Shown here: positions 8,266 to 17,106 of the stretch, piece by piece
Layout of the letters: each line of letters opens with the position of its first letter
Position numbering within the stretch: the stretch's first letter is position 1
Origin: Chryseobacterium sp. ISL-6
GTDB taxonomy: Bacteria; Bacteroidota; Bacteroidia; Flavobacteriales; Weeksellaceae
Assembly (NCBI RefSeq): GCF_018613715.1
Contig: NZ_JAGGPT010000007.1
Span: 186,001 to 250,000, forward strand
DNA length: 64,000 bases
Reading direction: 5' to 3'
Position numbers and translations under genes: made by a program
Notes under the pieces: model-generated
The model's database searches: none
Told to the model about the DNA's origin: nothing
Seen by the model: the letters and a program-made list of their open reading frames with translations, nothing else

Positions 8266-8891
8266 TACAAATATTTTTCGATGATTGGTATAGCAATTTC
8301 GGCCATTATTCCATAGCCTTTTTCGTTGGGATGAACTCCATCCTGAGAAAGCAAAATCTCTTTATCTTCCAAAAATGCGGTATAAAAATCGATATAGATA
8401 AACGTGTTTTCAATAGCAATATCCTGAAGGATTGTATTGTATATCAATACCTCAGCATTGGTTCTGAGCTTTCCTGAAGCTACTACAACTCCATCTACAT
8501 TTTTAGAAAATGGTAAGATACTTACCAGATAGATATCATTTGTAAATTGTTTTGCATGCTGGATAGCCTTTTCAATATTAACTTTAAACTGCTCAGGACG
8601 TACCATTTGTTTTCCTTCTTTTATGGCCAGATCATTGGCTCCGTAAGCCAGAAAGACAATATTTCCTTCTGAAGAATTCCTGGCTTTTAATTCATGTGGA
8701 ATCCTTTTTATCAATCCTTCCGTTGTTTCGCCACCAATTCCTAAATTATAAATAATAACTTCATTACTTCCTTCATGAAATTTCTGTAATGCATACCTTT
8801 TCAGAATATCCACCCAGCCTCCAAATACACCATCATATTCTCCGTAAGTGATACTGTCTCCGAAGAACAGTCCATATATCATTTTCTTCAT
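8265..8891 (-). CDS. SGNH/GDSL-family hydrolase
   Basis: A 208-residue cytosolic protein (no signal peptide) with all four SGNH blocks: FGDSITYGE near residue 10 (nucleophile Ser), LGIGGETT (block II Gly), YGANDLA (block III Asn) and DGVHPNEKGY near the C-terminus (catalytic Asp and His). This family includes lysophospholipase L1-like esterases and acyl hydrolases. Lack of an export signal argues against an extracellular lipase. It overlaps by one base both the barstar-like gene before it and the GGCT-like gene after it, so the three are translated as a tight unit. Confidence 0.92.
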   Translation of the reverse strand: MKKMIYGLFFGDSITYGEYDGVFGGWVDILKRYALQKFHEGSNEVIIYNLGIGGETTEGLIKRIPHELKARNSSEGNIVFLAYGANDLAIKEGKQMVRPEQFKVNIEKAIQHAKQFTNDIYLVSILPFSKNVDGVVVASGKLRTNAEVLIYNTILQDIAIENTFIYIDFYTAFLEDKEILLSQDGVHPNEKGYGIMAEIAIPIIEKYL

Positions 8892-9283
8892 TATTGTTTT
8901 ACGTCATCTAAAATGAGTTCAATATTTTTATGTGATTCAATAATTTCTAGTAGAATATCAAACAACGTTTGCCCTTTTCCTGAAATCAATTCATGTAATT
9001 GTTGTTGAATCATTTCAACATTAAAAGGTTTTCCTTGTTTGATTTTTCTTTCATAAAATTCACGGGTAGCTTTTAATCCTAAATCATTTTTTGACTTTTC
9101 AGATTTCATCCAAGTTAATTCAACCTCATCATTGTTTTCAAAAATTCCGAAACCTCCATAAAGGATATCATCAAAACCATCCAGTGTGCCCACTTTCCAA
9201 TCTACATTTTTCATTAAAACCCTGGAAGCTTCTTCATAGAATTCTGATAGATTAGAAAAATGATCGCCATTAATGGCGATCAT
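8891..9283 (-). CDS. Barstar-family protein (ribonuclease-inhibitor-like)
   Basis: The product is about 130 residues from the ATG at 9283. An in-frame ATG at 9319 would add 12 residues and overlap the end of purL by 23 bp. The protein resembles barstar: a first strand (MIAINGDHFSNLSEFYEEA), then DWKVGTLDGFDDILYGGFG, the helix-loop that in barstar carries the RNase-blocking Asp residues. Barstar binds and inhibits barnase-type RNases. No barnase-like gene lies nearby, so it may be an orphan or may control something else. The first eight codons from 9283 are part of a perfect palindrome, so start choice and expression are linked to that hairpin. It is co-transcribed with the SGNH and GGCT genes. 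Confidence 0.78.
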   Translation of the reverse strand: MIAINGDHFSNLSEFYEEASRVLMKNVDWKVGTLDGFDDILYGGFGIFENNDEVELTWMKSEKSKNDLGLKATREFYERKIKQGKPFNVEMIQQQLHELISGKGQTLFDILLEIIESHKNIELILDDVKQ

Positions 9284-9286
9284 TTT
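9257..9286. terminator. 30-bp perfect palindrome after purL, overlapping the barstar start
   Basis: The 30 bases are their own reverse complement, with an A4 flank at one end and a T4 at the other. On the minus strand the hairpin starts 11 bases after the purL stop and ends in a five-T run, as in an intrinsic terminator. The ATG at 9283 and codons 1-8 of the barstar-like gene (M-I-A-I-N-G-D-H) lie within it, so it could also hide the start codon in the message. Confidence 0.75.
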
Positions 9287-9296
9287 CTTATGAGTT

Positions 9297-12200
9297 TTAT
9301 TTGAAGTATTCGACTCCATTTTTAAAGATATTATGGTAATTCGCAGTTGGAATATTTTTCATTAGCCCTTCTGCAAAACGCTCAGGGTGTCCCATTCTAC
9401 CAAATATTTTTCCACACGGACTGGTAATTCCTTCAATTCCGAATAGCGAATTATTTGGATTGAATGGCATTCCATGGGCAATATTCCCTTCAAAATCTAT
9501 ATATTGAGTTGCAATCTGACCATTCTTATATAGCTTTTCAATCTCTGCTTCAGAAGCCATAAAACGGCCTTCACCATGAGAAATCGGAATTGTAAAAGTC
9601 TGAGCTTTCATTCCTTTCAACCACGGACTTTCATCATTTATCACTTTTACAGTAACCATTTGAGAAATATGTCTTCTTATTGCGTTATGGGCGAGTGTTG
9701 GAGAATTTTCATCGAGATCTTTAATTTGTCCGTAAGGCAACAGTCCTGATTTGATCAATGCCTGGAAACCATTACAGATTCCAACGATCATCCCGTCCCT
9801 ATCTAATAGATCGTGAACAGCATTTTTCATCTTTTCATTCTTCAGAACATTCACGATAAATTTAGCAGATCCATCCGGTTCATCTCCTGCTGAGAATCCA
9901 CCTGAGAATGCTAAGATCTGAGATTGTTTAATTTCTTCCACCCATGCATCGATACTTTCATCAAGCAATTGGTGATTGATATTTATTAATGGTAAACTGT
10001 TGACAACAGCACCTTCTTTGTGGAATGCATTTAGTGTTTCATACTCACAATTCGTTCCCGGGAACAAAGGAGCAAAAACTCTAGGTTGAGCAATTCCATG
10101 TTTTTTAATGATAATATTTCTTGGAGTTGTTGAATTTAATTTCTCATCCAGTTCAACCGTGATCTTTTCTTTTTCAACCGTTGGAAAAAGATTTTCGAAA
10201 GTTTTGGTATGTGCAGATTCGAGTTCCGAGATTTTAGATTCAAGATTATTTATTTTCAAAGTCCCAGAATCTTTTACTTCTCCAATCAACTGAAGACCCG
10301 TTGAACTTAATTCTTCTTTTGCTTCAATGATCAGGCTGCCTATATTTTTAGCTAATAAAGTATTATCTTCAACATTGATCTCAGCCCCAAGTCTGTTTCC
10401 AAAACTCATTTTTGCTATTGCTACAGCGACCCCACCATCTTTAACAGTCTTTACGGAAACAATTTTTCCAGCTTTAATATTTTCAAAAATGAAATCATAA
10501 ACTGCTTTTAAACTGTTATAATCCGGAAGGCCATTTTCCTGAGCAATATGGTTATAGAAATACAGTTTATTTCCGGCTGCTTTAAATTCCGGAGAAATGA
10601 CATTTTTCTTTTGTCCATCAGCACAAGCAAAAGAGATCAGTGTTGGCGGAACATTCAGATCCTGATATGTTCCACTCATAGAATCTTTACCTCCGATTGC
10701 AGCTAATCCAAGATTAATTTGAGCATCATAAGCTCCTAAAAGAGATGCCAAAGGTTTACCCCATTTTTCAGGGGTCTGTCCTAATTTTTCAAAGTATTCC
10801 TGGAAACTTAATCTTATATTCTTATAATCACCACCCATGGCAACGATCTTAGCTACACTTTCTACTACGGCATACGATGCTCCAAGTAATGAATTTTGTT
10901 TTGAAATTTCAGCATCAAATCCCCAACTTGCCAAAGAAACAGTTTCTATATTTTTTGCTCCCAGGATAGGCAGTGTCTGAGCACTTCCTTCCATCAGGGT
11001 CTGCTGATATTTACCTCCAACCGGCATAGCAACTGTTGTTGCACCAATGGAACCATCAAACATCTCTAACAATCCTTTTTGAGAAGCTACATTTTTATCA
11101 CTTAAGATCTTTAAAAAGGCTTCTTCTGAGAAAGCTTTGTCATCAAGCTTTACCTCTTCAAGATGAGTAATTTTTACCTCCTGACTTTTAGCACATCCAT
11201 TGGTATCTAAAAATGCTCTTGAAAGATCAACGATCTTATCTCCTTTCCAGAACATCTGCATTCTTCCTGAATCTGTAACTTTCGCTACTTCTACAGCTAC
11301 GATATTTTCAGCCTCACAGTATTTGATGAATTGTTCTTTATCTCTTGGATCAACAACCACCGCCATTCTTTCCTGAGATTCAGAAATAGCAAGCTCTGTT
11401 CCGTTAAGTCCTTCATATTTTAATGGTAATACATCTAAGTTTACCTCTAAAGAGTCTGCAATTTCTCCAATCGCTACAGAAACACCTCCAGCACCAAAGT
11501 CATTTGATTTTTTAATCAATCTGGTAACTTCAGGATTTCTGAACAATCTCTGAATTTTACGTTCTTCAACAGCATTTCCTTTTTGAACTTCAGTGGACAT
11601 GGTATGAATACTGTTTTCATCCTGTACTTTTGAACTTCCACTCGCTCCTCCTACTCCATCTCTTCCTGTTGCTCCTCCTAAGATGATCACAGAATCCCCA
11701 TCAGCCGGCTTTTCACGTCTTACCCAATCTACGGGAACAGCTCCGGTAACGAAACCAACTTCCATTCTCTTTGCTTTATACCCTTCATCATAAATTTCAG
11801 AGACCATGGTAGTTGCTAAACCAATCTGGTTTCCATAAGATGAATATCCGTTTGCAGCTTGTTTTGTAATCGTTTTCTGAGGTAATTTTCCAGGTAGAGT
11901 CTGATCCACTGATTCTAAAACATCAGCAGCACCCGTTAATCTCATTGCCTGAAAAACAAAAGATCTTCCAGATAACGGATCTCTGATCGCTCCACCTAAA
12001 CAAGTCGAAGCCCCACCAAAAGGTTCAATTTCTGTCGGGTGATTATGAGTTTCGTTTTTAAATAATAAATACCAAGGTTCTTTTTTACCATCGTATTCGG
12101 CTTCAATCTGAATAGTACAAGCATTGATCTCATCAGAAACAACTAAGTTGTCCAGATTACCTGTTTTATGGAAATATCTACCACAAACTGTTGCCAGATC

Positions 12201-12992
12201 CATTAAAGAGATCGGCTTTAATTCACGACCCAAGAATTTTCTTTTTTCAATATAGTCATTGAAAATAGTTTCCAATGTATGTTTAAATTGTCCTTCAAAC
12301 TGAATGTCTGACAATTCTGTTTCAAATGTTGTATGACGACAATGATCACTCCAATAGGTATCTAAAACTTTAAGCTCAGTTTCCGTTGGATCCCTTTCTT
12401 CAGTTTTAAAATATTCCTGAATAAATTTCAAATCATCCAATCCTAATGCAAATCCGTGTTGATTATAGAAATCCTCTAACTCAGCGTCATTGAAGTTGAT
12501 GAAATTTTCGTGAATTAAAACTTTCGTTGGAACTTCATCTGCAGGAATGTCTAAAACCGCTAAGTCTTTTACCTGAGACTCTACCTTATTGATAAGCAAA
12601 TCTTTTATTTTTGAAAGATCAGCTTCTGAAATACCTTCAAATTCGATCAATTTTCCACTTCTCACTTTAGACTTTTCATTTTCAGTCAGCAAAGCAATAC
12701 ACTGTTGTGCAGAATCAGCACGTTGATCATACTGGCCAGGTAAAAACTCCATGGCAAAATAGATCATCTCTGCGGGATTCTCCGTGTGTAAAATATCAGT
12801 AACAGGGTCTACGAAAGTGCTGTTAACCACTTTTTCGAACTCACCATCATTCAAATTAAAAATATCATATACATTGTATACTTTTACGTTTTTGACTGAC
12901 GGAACAACCGCTTTTACTTCATCAAAAATTTTTGGACTTTCAACATCGAAAATTCCTCTTTTTTCTACGAAAATTCTTTTGTTATTAGACAT
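9297..12992 (-). CDS. purL: Phosphoribosylformylglycinamidine synthase, large single-chain form
   Basis: A 1231-residue single-chain PurL as found in Gram-negative bacteria. It converts FGAR plus glutamine and ATP to FGAM in purine synthesis. In order: a PurS-like N-terminal domain (about 1-150), a linker with DYWSDHCRHTTFET, the first AIRS-type ATP-binding half (NETHNHPTEIEPFGGAST, GGATGRDGVGGASGSS), the second AIRS half (GGKDSMSGTY), and a class I glutaminase domain with GICNGFQALIKSG (nucleophile about Cys1073) and GHPERFAEG (His/Glu partners). All catalytic features are intact. The gene heads a minus-strand block followed by the barstar-like gene, with a palindrome between. Confidence 0.98.
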   Translation of the reverse strand: MSNNKRIFVEKRGIFDVESPKIFDEVKAVVPSVKNVKVYNVYDIFNLNDGEFEKVVNSTFVDPVTDILHTENPAEMIYFAMEFLPGQYDQRADSAQQCIALLTENEKSKVRSGKLIEFEGISEADLSKIKDLLINKVESQVKDLAVLDIPADEVPTKVLIHENFINFNDAELEDFYNQHGFALGLDDLKFIQEYFKTEERDPTETELKVLDTYWSDHCRHTTFETELSDIQFEGQFKHTLETIFNDYIEKRKFLGRELKPISLMDLATVCGRYFHKTGNLDNLVVSDEINACTIQIEAEYDGKKEPWYLLFKNETHNHPTEIEPFGGASTCLGGAIRDPLSGRSFVFQAMRLTGAADVLESVDQTLPGKLPQKTITKQAANGYSSYGNQIGLATTMVSEIYDEGYKAKRMEVGFVTGAVPVDWVRREKPADGDSVIILGGATGRDGVGGASGSSKVQDENSIHTMSTEVQKGNAVEERKIQRLFRNPEVTRLIKKSNDFGAGGVSVAIGEIADSLEVNLDVLPLKYEGLNGTELAISESQERMAVVVDPRDKEQFIKYCEAENIVAVEVAKVTDSGRMQMFWKGDKIVDLSRAFLDTNGCAKSQEVKITHLEEVKLDDKAFSEEAFLKILSDKNVASQKGLLEMFDGSIGATTVAMPVGGKYQQTLMEGSAQTLPILGAKNIETVSLASWGFDAEISKQNSLLGASYAVVESVAKIVAMGGDYKNIRLSFQEYFEKLGQTPEKWGKPLASLLGAYDAQINLGLAAIGGKDSMSGTYQDLNVPPTLISFACADGQKKNVISPEFKAAGNKLYFYNHIAQENGLPDYNSLKAVYDFIFENIKAGKIVSVKTVKDGGVAVAIAKMSFGNRLGAEINVEDNTLLAKNIGSLIIEAKEELSSTGLQLIGEVKDSGTLKINNLESKISELESAHTKTFENLFPTVEKEKITVELDEKLNSTTPRNIIIKKHGIAQPRVFAPLFPGTNCEYETLNAFHKEGAVVNSLPLININHQLLDESIDAWVEEIKQSQILAFSGGFSAGDEPDGSAKFIVNVLKNEKMKNAVHDLLDRDGMIVGICNGFQALIKSGLLPYGQIKDLDENSPTLAHNAIRRHISQMVTVKVINDESPWLKGMKAQTFTIPISHGEGRFMASEAEIEKLYKNGQIATQYIDFEGNIAHGMPFNPNNSLFGIEGITSPCGKIFGRMGHPERFAEGLMKNIPTANYHNIFKNGVEYFK

Positions 12993-13068
12993 TAGATGTC
13001 AGATTTTAAATATTAGATTTATTACTTTCTTTTTATCTTTTAGAACCAAATGCATGATTCTTTATATT

Positions 13069-14493
13069 TTACAGCTTCAATAGCAGATTATTGTATTTTG
13101 ATCCATCTGTATTGGAAGCGTTTTTTGGGGTTGCAAGCCACCCATTATTATTGATTACAAATTTAAAAGAATAAGGTTTCCCTTTTTCAAAATTTGATTT
13201 GGGAATTTCTAGTTCAAAACGGTTATTTTCTCTTTTCAGTAGCTGATAATTTTTACTTTCAGGTTTCCAATCGTTGAAAGATCCTACTACAGAAACTGTA
13301 TTAACCAGTTTTATATCTAAATTTTTTGGATGGATATAAGTAAAAACTATATGATCTCCTTTTATTTCATAGCCATAAATTTCTTTTTTACCCGATGGAA
13401 TAGTTAGATCTTCTACTAAACTATAAGCTGCATTCTGAAGATCTGGAAAAGTCTCCATACCACTGACATTTACGGTCATACAGATTCCTAAATTAAGTTC
13501 AGGGTATATAGCAAACCAAGTCTGATATCCAAAAGAACCACCATGTTTACGCCCATTTTTCCCTTTATCTGTTACCCCAAAATCATCCCAAAAATATCCA
13601 AACCAGTTTTCTTTACTGTCACTGATATTTCTTTGAGATTCCTGAGCAATTTTGTTTCCTGAATCAAGTTCATACTTTAAAAACTTCACCATATCTCCCA
13701 TTGTAGATTTGGTTTTGGAACCTCCAGAGCCCCATAAAAGACTTTTAGATTCCGGCATCAATCGACCACTGGTATGATAACCATTCGCTAAAACCTCATT
13801 TTTCCCTAGTTCAAGCTTGGTGTGATCCATTCCTGATTTTGAAAAAATATTTTCTTTAAGCAATGTCTCATAGTTTTTTCCGTAGATGTTTTCTAATATC
13901 AATCCTGTAAGTTCGAGACTCAAATTACTATACTTATAACGACTTCCAGGAAGAGTGTCCAGCTTTACTTTTCCTAGATCCTGCTTAAACTGATCTTTTG
14001 AATAGCTTTCGCCCAGTTTATTATATAAAAAAGGAGTTTCATTTGTCATATTCTTCCTTAGTTCAGTATCATCAGGCAAATTACGAGGCAACGCTGTTTT
14101 GTAGGAAATAAGATCTTTAATTGTAATAGCTCTTCCATTATATTCTAAATTCGGGTAAGGTGCTTTCAGATATTTACGAATATCATCATCAAGATTAATT
14201 TTGTTTTCCAAAACTGCCTGTGCCAGCAACTGTCCCGTAAAAAGCTTAGTAACAGAAGCTATTTCAAAATAGGTATTATCATCTGCTTTGTTTCCTTTTC
14301 CTTTATCTATTTCTCCAAAATGTTTTGTATAAACTTTACCATCTTTCACTATTCCAAAAGATACTGAGTAAGCTCCCGATTTTTCCTTTAACTTTTTTGC
14401 ATTGGCATCTATAATAGAATACACTTCTTTCTGGTTTTGTGAAAAACTTTTCACAGACAGAAGAATCAATAAAAAAACCGAAAGTCCTTTCAT
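13069..14493 (-). CDS. Serine hydrolase (beta-lactamase/penicillin-binding fold) fused to a glycogen-binding-like domain
   Basis: A 474-residue exported protein (signal peptide MKGLSVFLLILLSVKSFSQ). Residues about 25-365 are a class C beta-lactamase-like domain: S80-V-T-K83 gives the SxxK nucleophile and base, Y188-S-N190 the YxN motif, and H317-G-G the third motif. Such proteins are usually esterases, DD-peptidases or D-amino-acid peptidases and not drug-hydrolysing enzymes. Residues about 395-474 (VVGSFNDWKPES, then YSFKFVINNNGWL) match the AMPK/CBM48-type carbohydrate-binding fold, an uncommon partner for a serine hydrolase. The start overlaps the end of the WG-repeat gene by four bases (ATGA). 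Confidence 0.88.
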   Translation of the reverse strand: MKGLSVFLLILLSVKSFSQNQKEVYSIIDANAKKLKEKSGAYSVSFGIVKDGKVYTKHFGEIDKGKGNKADDNTYFEIASVTKLFTGQLLAQAVLENKINLDDDIRKYLKAPYPNLEYNGRAITIKDLISYKTALPRNLPDDTELRKNMTNETPFLYNKLGESYSKDQFKQDLGKVKLDTLPGSRYKYSNLSLELTGLILENIYGKNYETLLKENIFSKSGMDHTKLELGKNEVLANGYHTSGRLMPESKSLLWGSGGSKTKSTMGDMVKFLKYELDSGNKIAQESQRNISDSKENWFGYFWDDFGVTDKGKNGRKHGGSFGYQTWFAIYPELNLGICMTVNVSGMETFPDLQNAAYSLVEDLTIPSGKKEIYGYEIKGDHIVFTYIHPKNLDIKLVNTVSVVGSFNDWKPESKNYQLLKRENNRFELEIPKSNFEKGKPYSFKFVINNNGWLATPKNASNTDGSKYNNLLLKL

Positions 14494-15461
14494 GGGTTAT
14501 TGTTATTTATAAATTTATTCGGATTATCCGGATGTTCCTTTTGATATTCTTCTGCCTCTTTCATTTCTTTCTTTAACCATTTATCAAAAGGGAGTTTCTC
14601 CACATCATAGTCAAGTGCATAAAACTGTTTACCATCTTCTGAAATGATGAATTTAAACCGGAAATCGGTTTCCATTTTTCGGTAATCATAACTTTCAACT
14701 TTAAAGAACGGAAAATTTTCTTTTGGCCTCTCCGTGATCTCAAAGAATAACTTCTTCTCATCATTGGATAATTTATTATAAAGGTTCACATAATAGATAC
14801 TAGAGAGCATCTTATTTTGTTTTTTGAAAAATTGAAGAATATTCCTCTCCTTTTCATTGTATTCAAAAGGATAGGGATAAAATACTCCATTCACTTCCAC
14901 ATCATTTTCAGATAATTTAGTTCTGGATTGAACAATTTCTCCTTTAAAGTTCATCACTCCCCATGTTCCGCCAACAATTGCTTTATGCTCATCTTCAGTT
15001 TTCTCCCAGTCACAGCCGTCACAAAATGCAGCATATCCATAATTAAAAGGAGAAACGAAATCATGTTTTGCTTCAATAATGGCTTTACCATTTCTATCTG
15101 CAAAACCAACTTTCCCATTTTTTACAAACCTTCTTACACCTTCAGCGAAATAATCAGCTCCGTTATCATAAAAGAAAGGTCTGTATAGAAAGTTTCCTTT
15201 TTTATCATAGACATATCCCCATGCATTCTTCTCTCTAGCTTCACCTTCTTTAGGACCATCAAAATAAATGGTTTCCTCTTTTACCTGTTCACCATCTTCA
15301 AGAATAGAAAACACCTTAAATTGCGCAGGAATTATAATTTTCCCGTTCTGATCTTTTACTCCAACTAAAGAATCTTTCGATTTAAAATACGTTAAGACAT
15401 CCTTTTTTTGCGAAAAGGAAATTATAGGTAATAATAAAAGTAAAAAAGGCATTTTACTCAT
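14490..15461 (-). CDS. WG-repeat secreted protein
   Basis: A 323-residue protein with a signal peptide (MSKMPFLLLLLPIISFSQ). It contains several WG-type repeats of about 30-40 residues: VGVKDQNGKIIIPAQFK, then NAWGYVYDKKGNFLYRPFF, VGFADRNGKAIIEAKHDFV and GTWGVMNFKGEIVQ. These repeats form small beta units and are common in Bacteroidota surface or periplasmic proteins without known catalysis. The C-terminal third (from about residue 200) is non-repetitive and charged. It overlaps the downstream serine-hydrolase gene by four bases, so the two are translationally coupled and may act together. Confidence 0.82.
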   Translation of the reverse strand: MSKMPFLLLLLPIISFSQKKDVLTYFKSKDSLVGVKDQNGKIIIPAQFKVFSILEDGEQVKEETIYFDGPKEGEAREKNAWGYVYDKKGNFLYRPFFYDNGADYFAEGVRRFVKNGKVGFADRNGKAIIEAKHDFVSPFNYGYAAFCDGCDWEKTEDEHKAIVGGTWGVMNFKGEIVQSRTKLSENDVEVNGVFYPYPFEYNEKERNILQFFKKQNKMLSSIYYVNLYNKLSNDEKKLFFEITERPKENFPFFKVESYDYRKMETDFRFKFIISEDGKQFYALDYDVEKLPFDKWLKKEMKEAEEYQKEHPDNPNKFINNNNP

Positions 15462-15480
15462 TCTTTGGATGAAATAAAAA

Positions 15481-15501
15481 ATGCAGCCGAAAAGACTGCA
15501 T
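15481..15501 (-). terminator. purB terminator
   Basis: On the minus strand an 8-bp stem (ATGCAGTC with GGCTGCAT, one G-U pair) and a 5-nt loop are followed by TTTTTTATTT, 7 bp after the purB stop. Confidence 0.75.
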
Positions 15502-15507
15502 ATGGTG

Positions 15508-16935
15508 TTATACTTTTAGATCAGCTTCCAGTCCTATCAGGTCTTTGTTTTGATCGAGAATTGGTTGAACTTCATTATTAATGAACTCTTCCGTTTGAAT
15601 CGGTGCAAAGCCAATGAAATTTTTAGGATCTAAAACTTCTTTTAATTTCGATTTATCAAGTTTTAAAGAATCATCATTTAAGATTCTTTCAATAAGGTCA
15701 TTTTCTTTTCCTTCTTCTTTTACTTTTTTAGAAGCTTCCATAGAATGAACTCTAATTACCTCGTGGATCTCCTGACGGTCTCCACCTGCTTTTACTTCTT
15801 CCATGATGATATATTCAGTTGCCATGAAAGGTAGTTCTTCTTCGATATGCTTGTTGATTCTGTTTGGATATACTACAATTCCATTCATGATGTTGTTCCA
15901 GATCAATAGGATGGCGTCAACGGCTAAGAAAGCCTGAGGAATCGTTAATCTTTTGTTTGCAGAGTCATCCAAGGTTCTTTCAAACCATTGTGTAGAAGCT
16001 ACCATTGCAGAACTTGTCGTTAAAGACATCACATATTTTGCCAATGCTCCGATTCTTTCACTTCTCATTGGGTTACGTTTGTAAGCCATTGCAGATGAAC
16101 CGATTTGATTTTTTTCAAATGGCTCTTCAACTTCCTTAAGGTTTTGAAGTAAACGTAAATCGTTACTGAATTTATGTGCTGACTGGGCAATGTTTGACAA
16201 TAACGCCACCACTTTTGCATCAATCTTTCTATCGTAAGTCTGTCCTGAAACTCCAAAAACTTTATCGAAACCGAATCTTTTTGAAAGTTCTTTATCTAAA
16301 TGTTTTACCTTAGAATAATCTCCGTTGAAAAGCTCCAGGAAACTTGCTGCAGTTCCTGTAGTTCCTTTTACTCCTCTGAAACGCAATGTTTCCAGGAAGA
16401 AATCAAGTTCTTCTATATCAAGAACCAAACTCTGTAACCAAAGTGTTGCTCTTTTTCCTACCGTTGTTAGCTGAGCCGGCTGGAAGTGAGTGAATCCTAA
16501 AGTAGGAAGATCTTTATATTGAATTGAAAAATCAGCAAGATTTTTCATTACGTTAACAAGCTTTTTCTTTAAGATCAAAAGCCCGTCACGGATTTGAATT
16601 AAGTCTGTATTATCACCTACAAAAGCTGAAGTAGCTCCTAAATGTATAATTCCTTTTGCTGAAGGTGCCACATCACCATATGTGTGAACGTGAGCCATTA
16701 CATCATGACGGAATTTTTTCTCATACTCGGCTGCTTTTTCATAATCGATATTTTCAGCATTAGCTTTCAACTCTGCGATTTGCTCATCAGAAATTTCAAG
16801 GCCAAGATCTTTTTCGATTTCAGCAAGAGCGATCCAAAGTTGTCTCCAAGTACGGAATTTATTATTATGTGAGAAATTAAATAACATTTCTTCGCTGGAG
16901 TAGCGCTCTTCCAATGGATTTTTGTAGGAATTCAT
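15508..16935 (-). CDS. purB: Adenylosuccinate lyase
   Basis: A 475-residue member of the fumarase/aspartase superfamily. It cleaves SAICAR to AICAR and adenylosuccinate to AMP, both with release of fumarate. The superfamily signature loop is GSSAMAYKRNPMRSE. The early region VMAHVHTYGDVAPSAKGIIH carries the catalytic-type histidine, followed by GATSAFVGDNTDL and TLGFTHFQPAQLTTVGKRA. Length is usual for the long PurB subgroup. It has its own -7 element and a terminator. The other purine gene in the window, purL, is 2.5 kb further on the same strand but separated by two unrelated genes. Confidence 0.97.
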   Translation of the reverse strand: MNSYKNPLEERYSSEEMLFNFSHNNKFRTWRQLWIALAEIEKDLGLEISDEQIAELKANAENIDYEKAAEYEKKFRHDVMAHVHTYGDVAPSAKGIIHLGATSAFVGDNTDLIQIRDGLLILKKKLVNVMKNLADFSIQYKDLPTLGFTHFQPAQLTTVGKRATLWLQSLVLDIEELDFFLETLRFRGVKGTTGTAASFLELFNGDYSKVKHLDKELSKRFGFDKVFGVSGQTYDRKIDAKVVALLSNIAQSAHKFSNDLRLLQNLKEVEEPFEKNQIGSSAMAYKRNPMRSERIGALAKYVMSLTTSSAMVASTQWFERTLDDSANKRLTIPQAFLAVDAILLIWNNIMNGIVVYPNRINKHIEEELPFMATEYIIMEEVKAGGDRQEIHEVIRVHSMEASKKVKEEGKENDLIERILNDDSLKLDKSKLKEVLDPKNFIGFAPIQTEEFINNEVQPILDQNKDLIGLEADLKV

Positions 16936-16960
16936 TCTTTCTTATTACTTTTTAGATGTA

Positions 16961-16968
16961 CAAAAATA
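16961..16968 (-). promoter_or_regulatory. purB -7 promoter element
   Basis: The minus strand reads TATTTTTG, matching TAnnTTTG, 26 bp upstream of the purB ATG. No -33 TTG stands out. Confidence 0.5.
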
Positions 16969-17106
16969 CGGATTTTCGTTGAGAGAGAAAAATTGTAACC
17001 ATGGTTTTAAGCATTGATTAAAGTCAAAGGTTTATATGTTATTATTAAATAAGGGAAAGTCTTTTCCTATCAATTGAAAAACCCAATGAATTATCTGTTA
17101 AATTAC

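Noticed and set aside
13069..14493. Antibiotic-resistance beta-lactamase
   Set aside because: The fold is shared by many esterases and peptidases; fusion to a glycogen-binding-like module and pairing with a WG-repeat protein do not suggest a resistance enzyme.
5333..15151. Open frames of 60-100 codons antisense or out of frame to pheT, dnaN, purL and bglX
   Set aside because: All lie inside confidently identified genes and show no protein-like pattern. The coordinate range is nominal, standing for several places.
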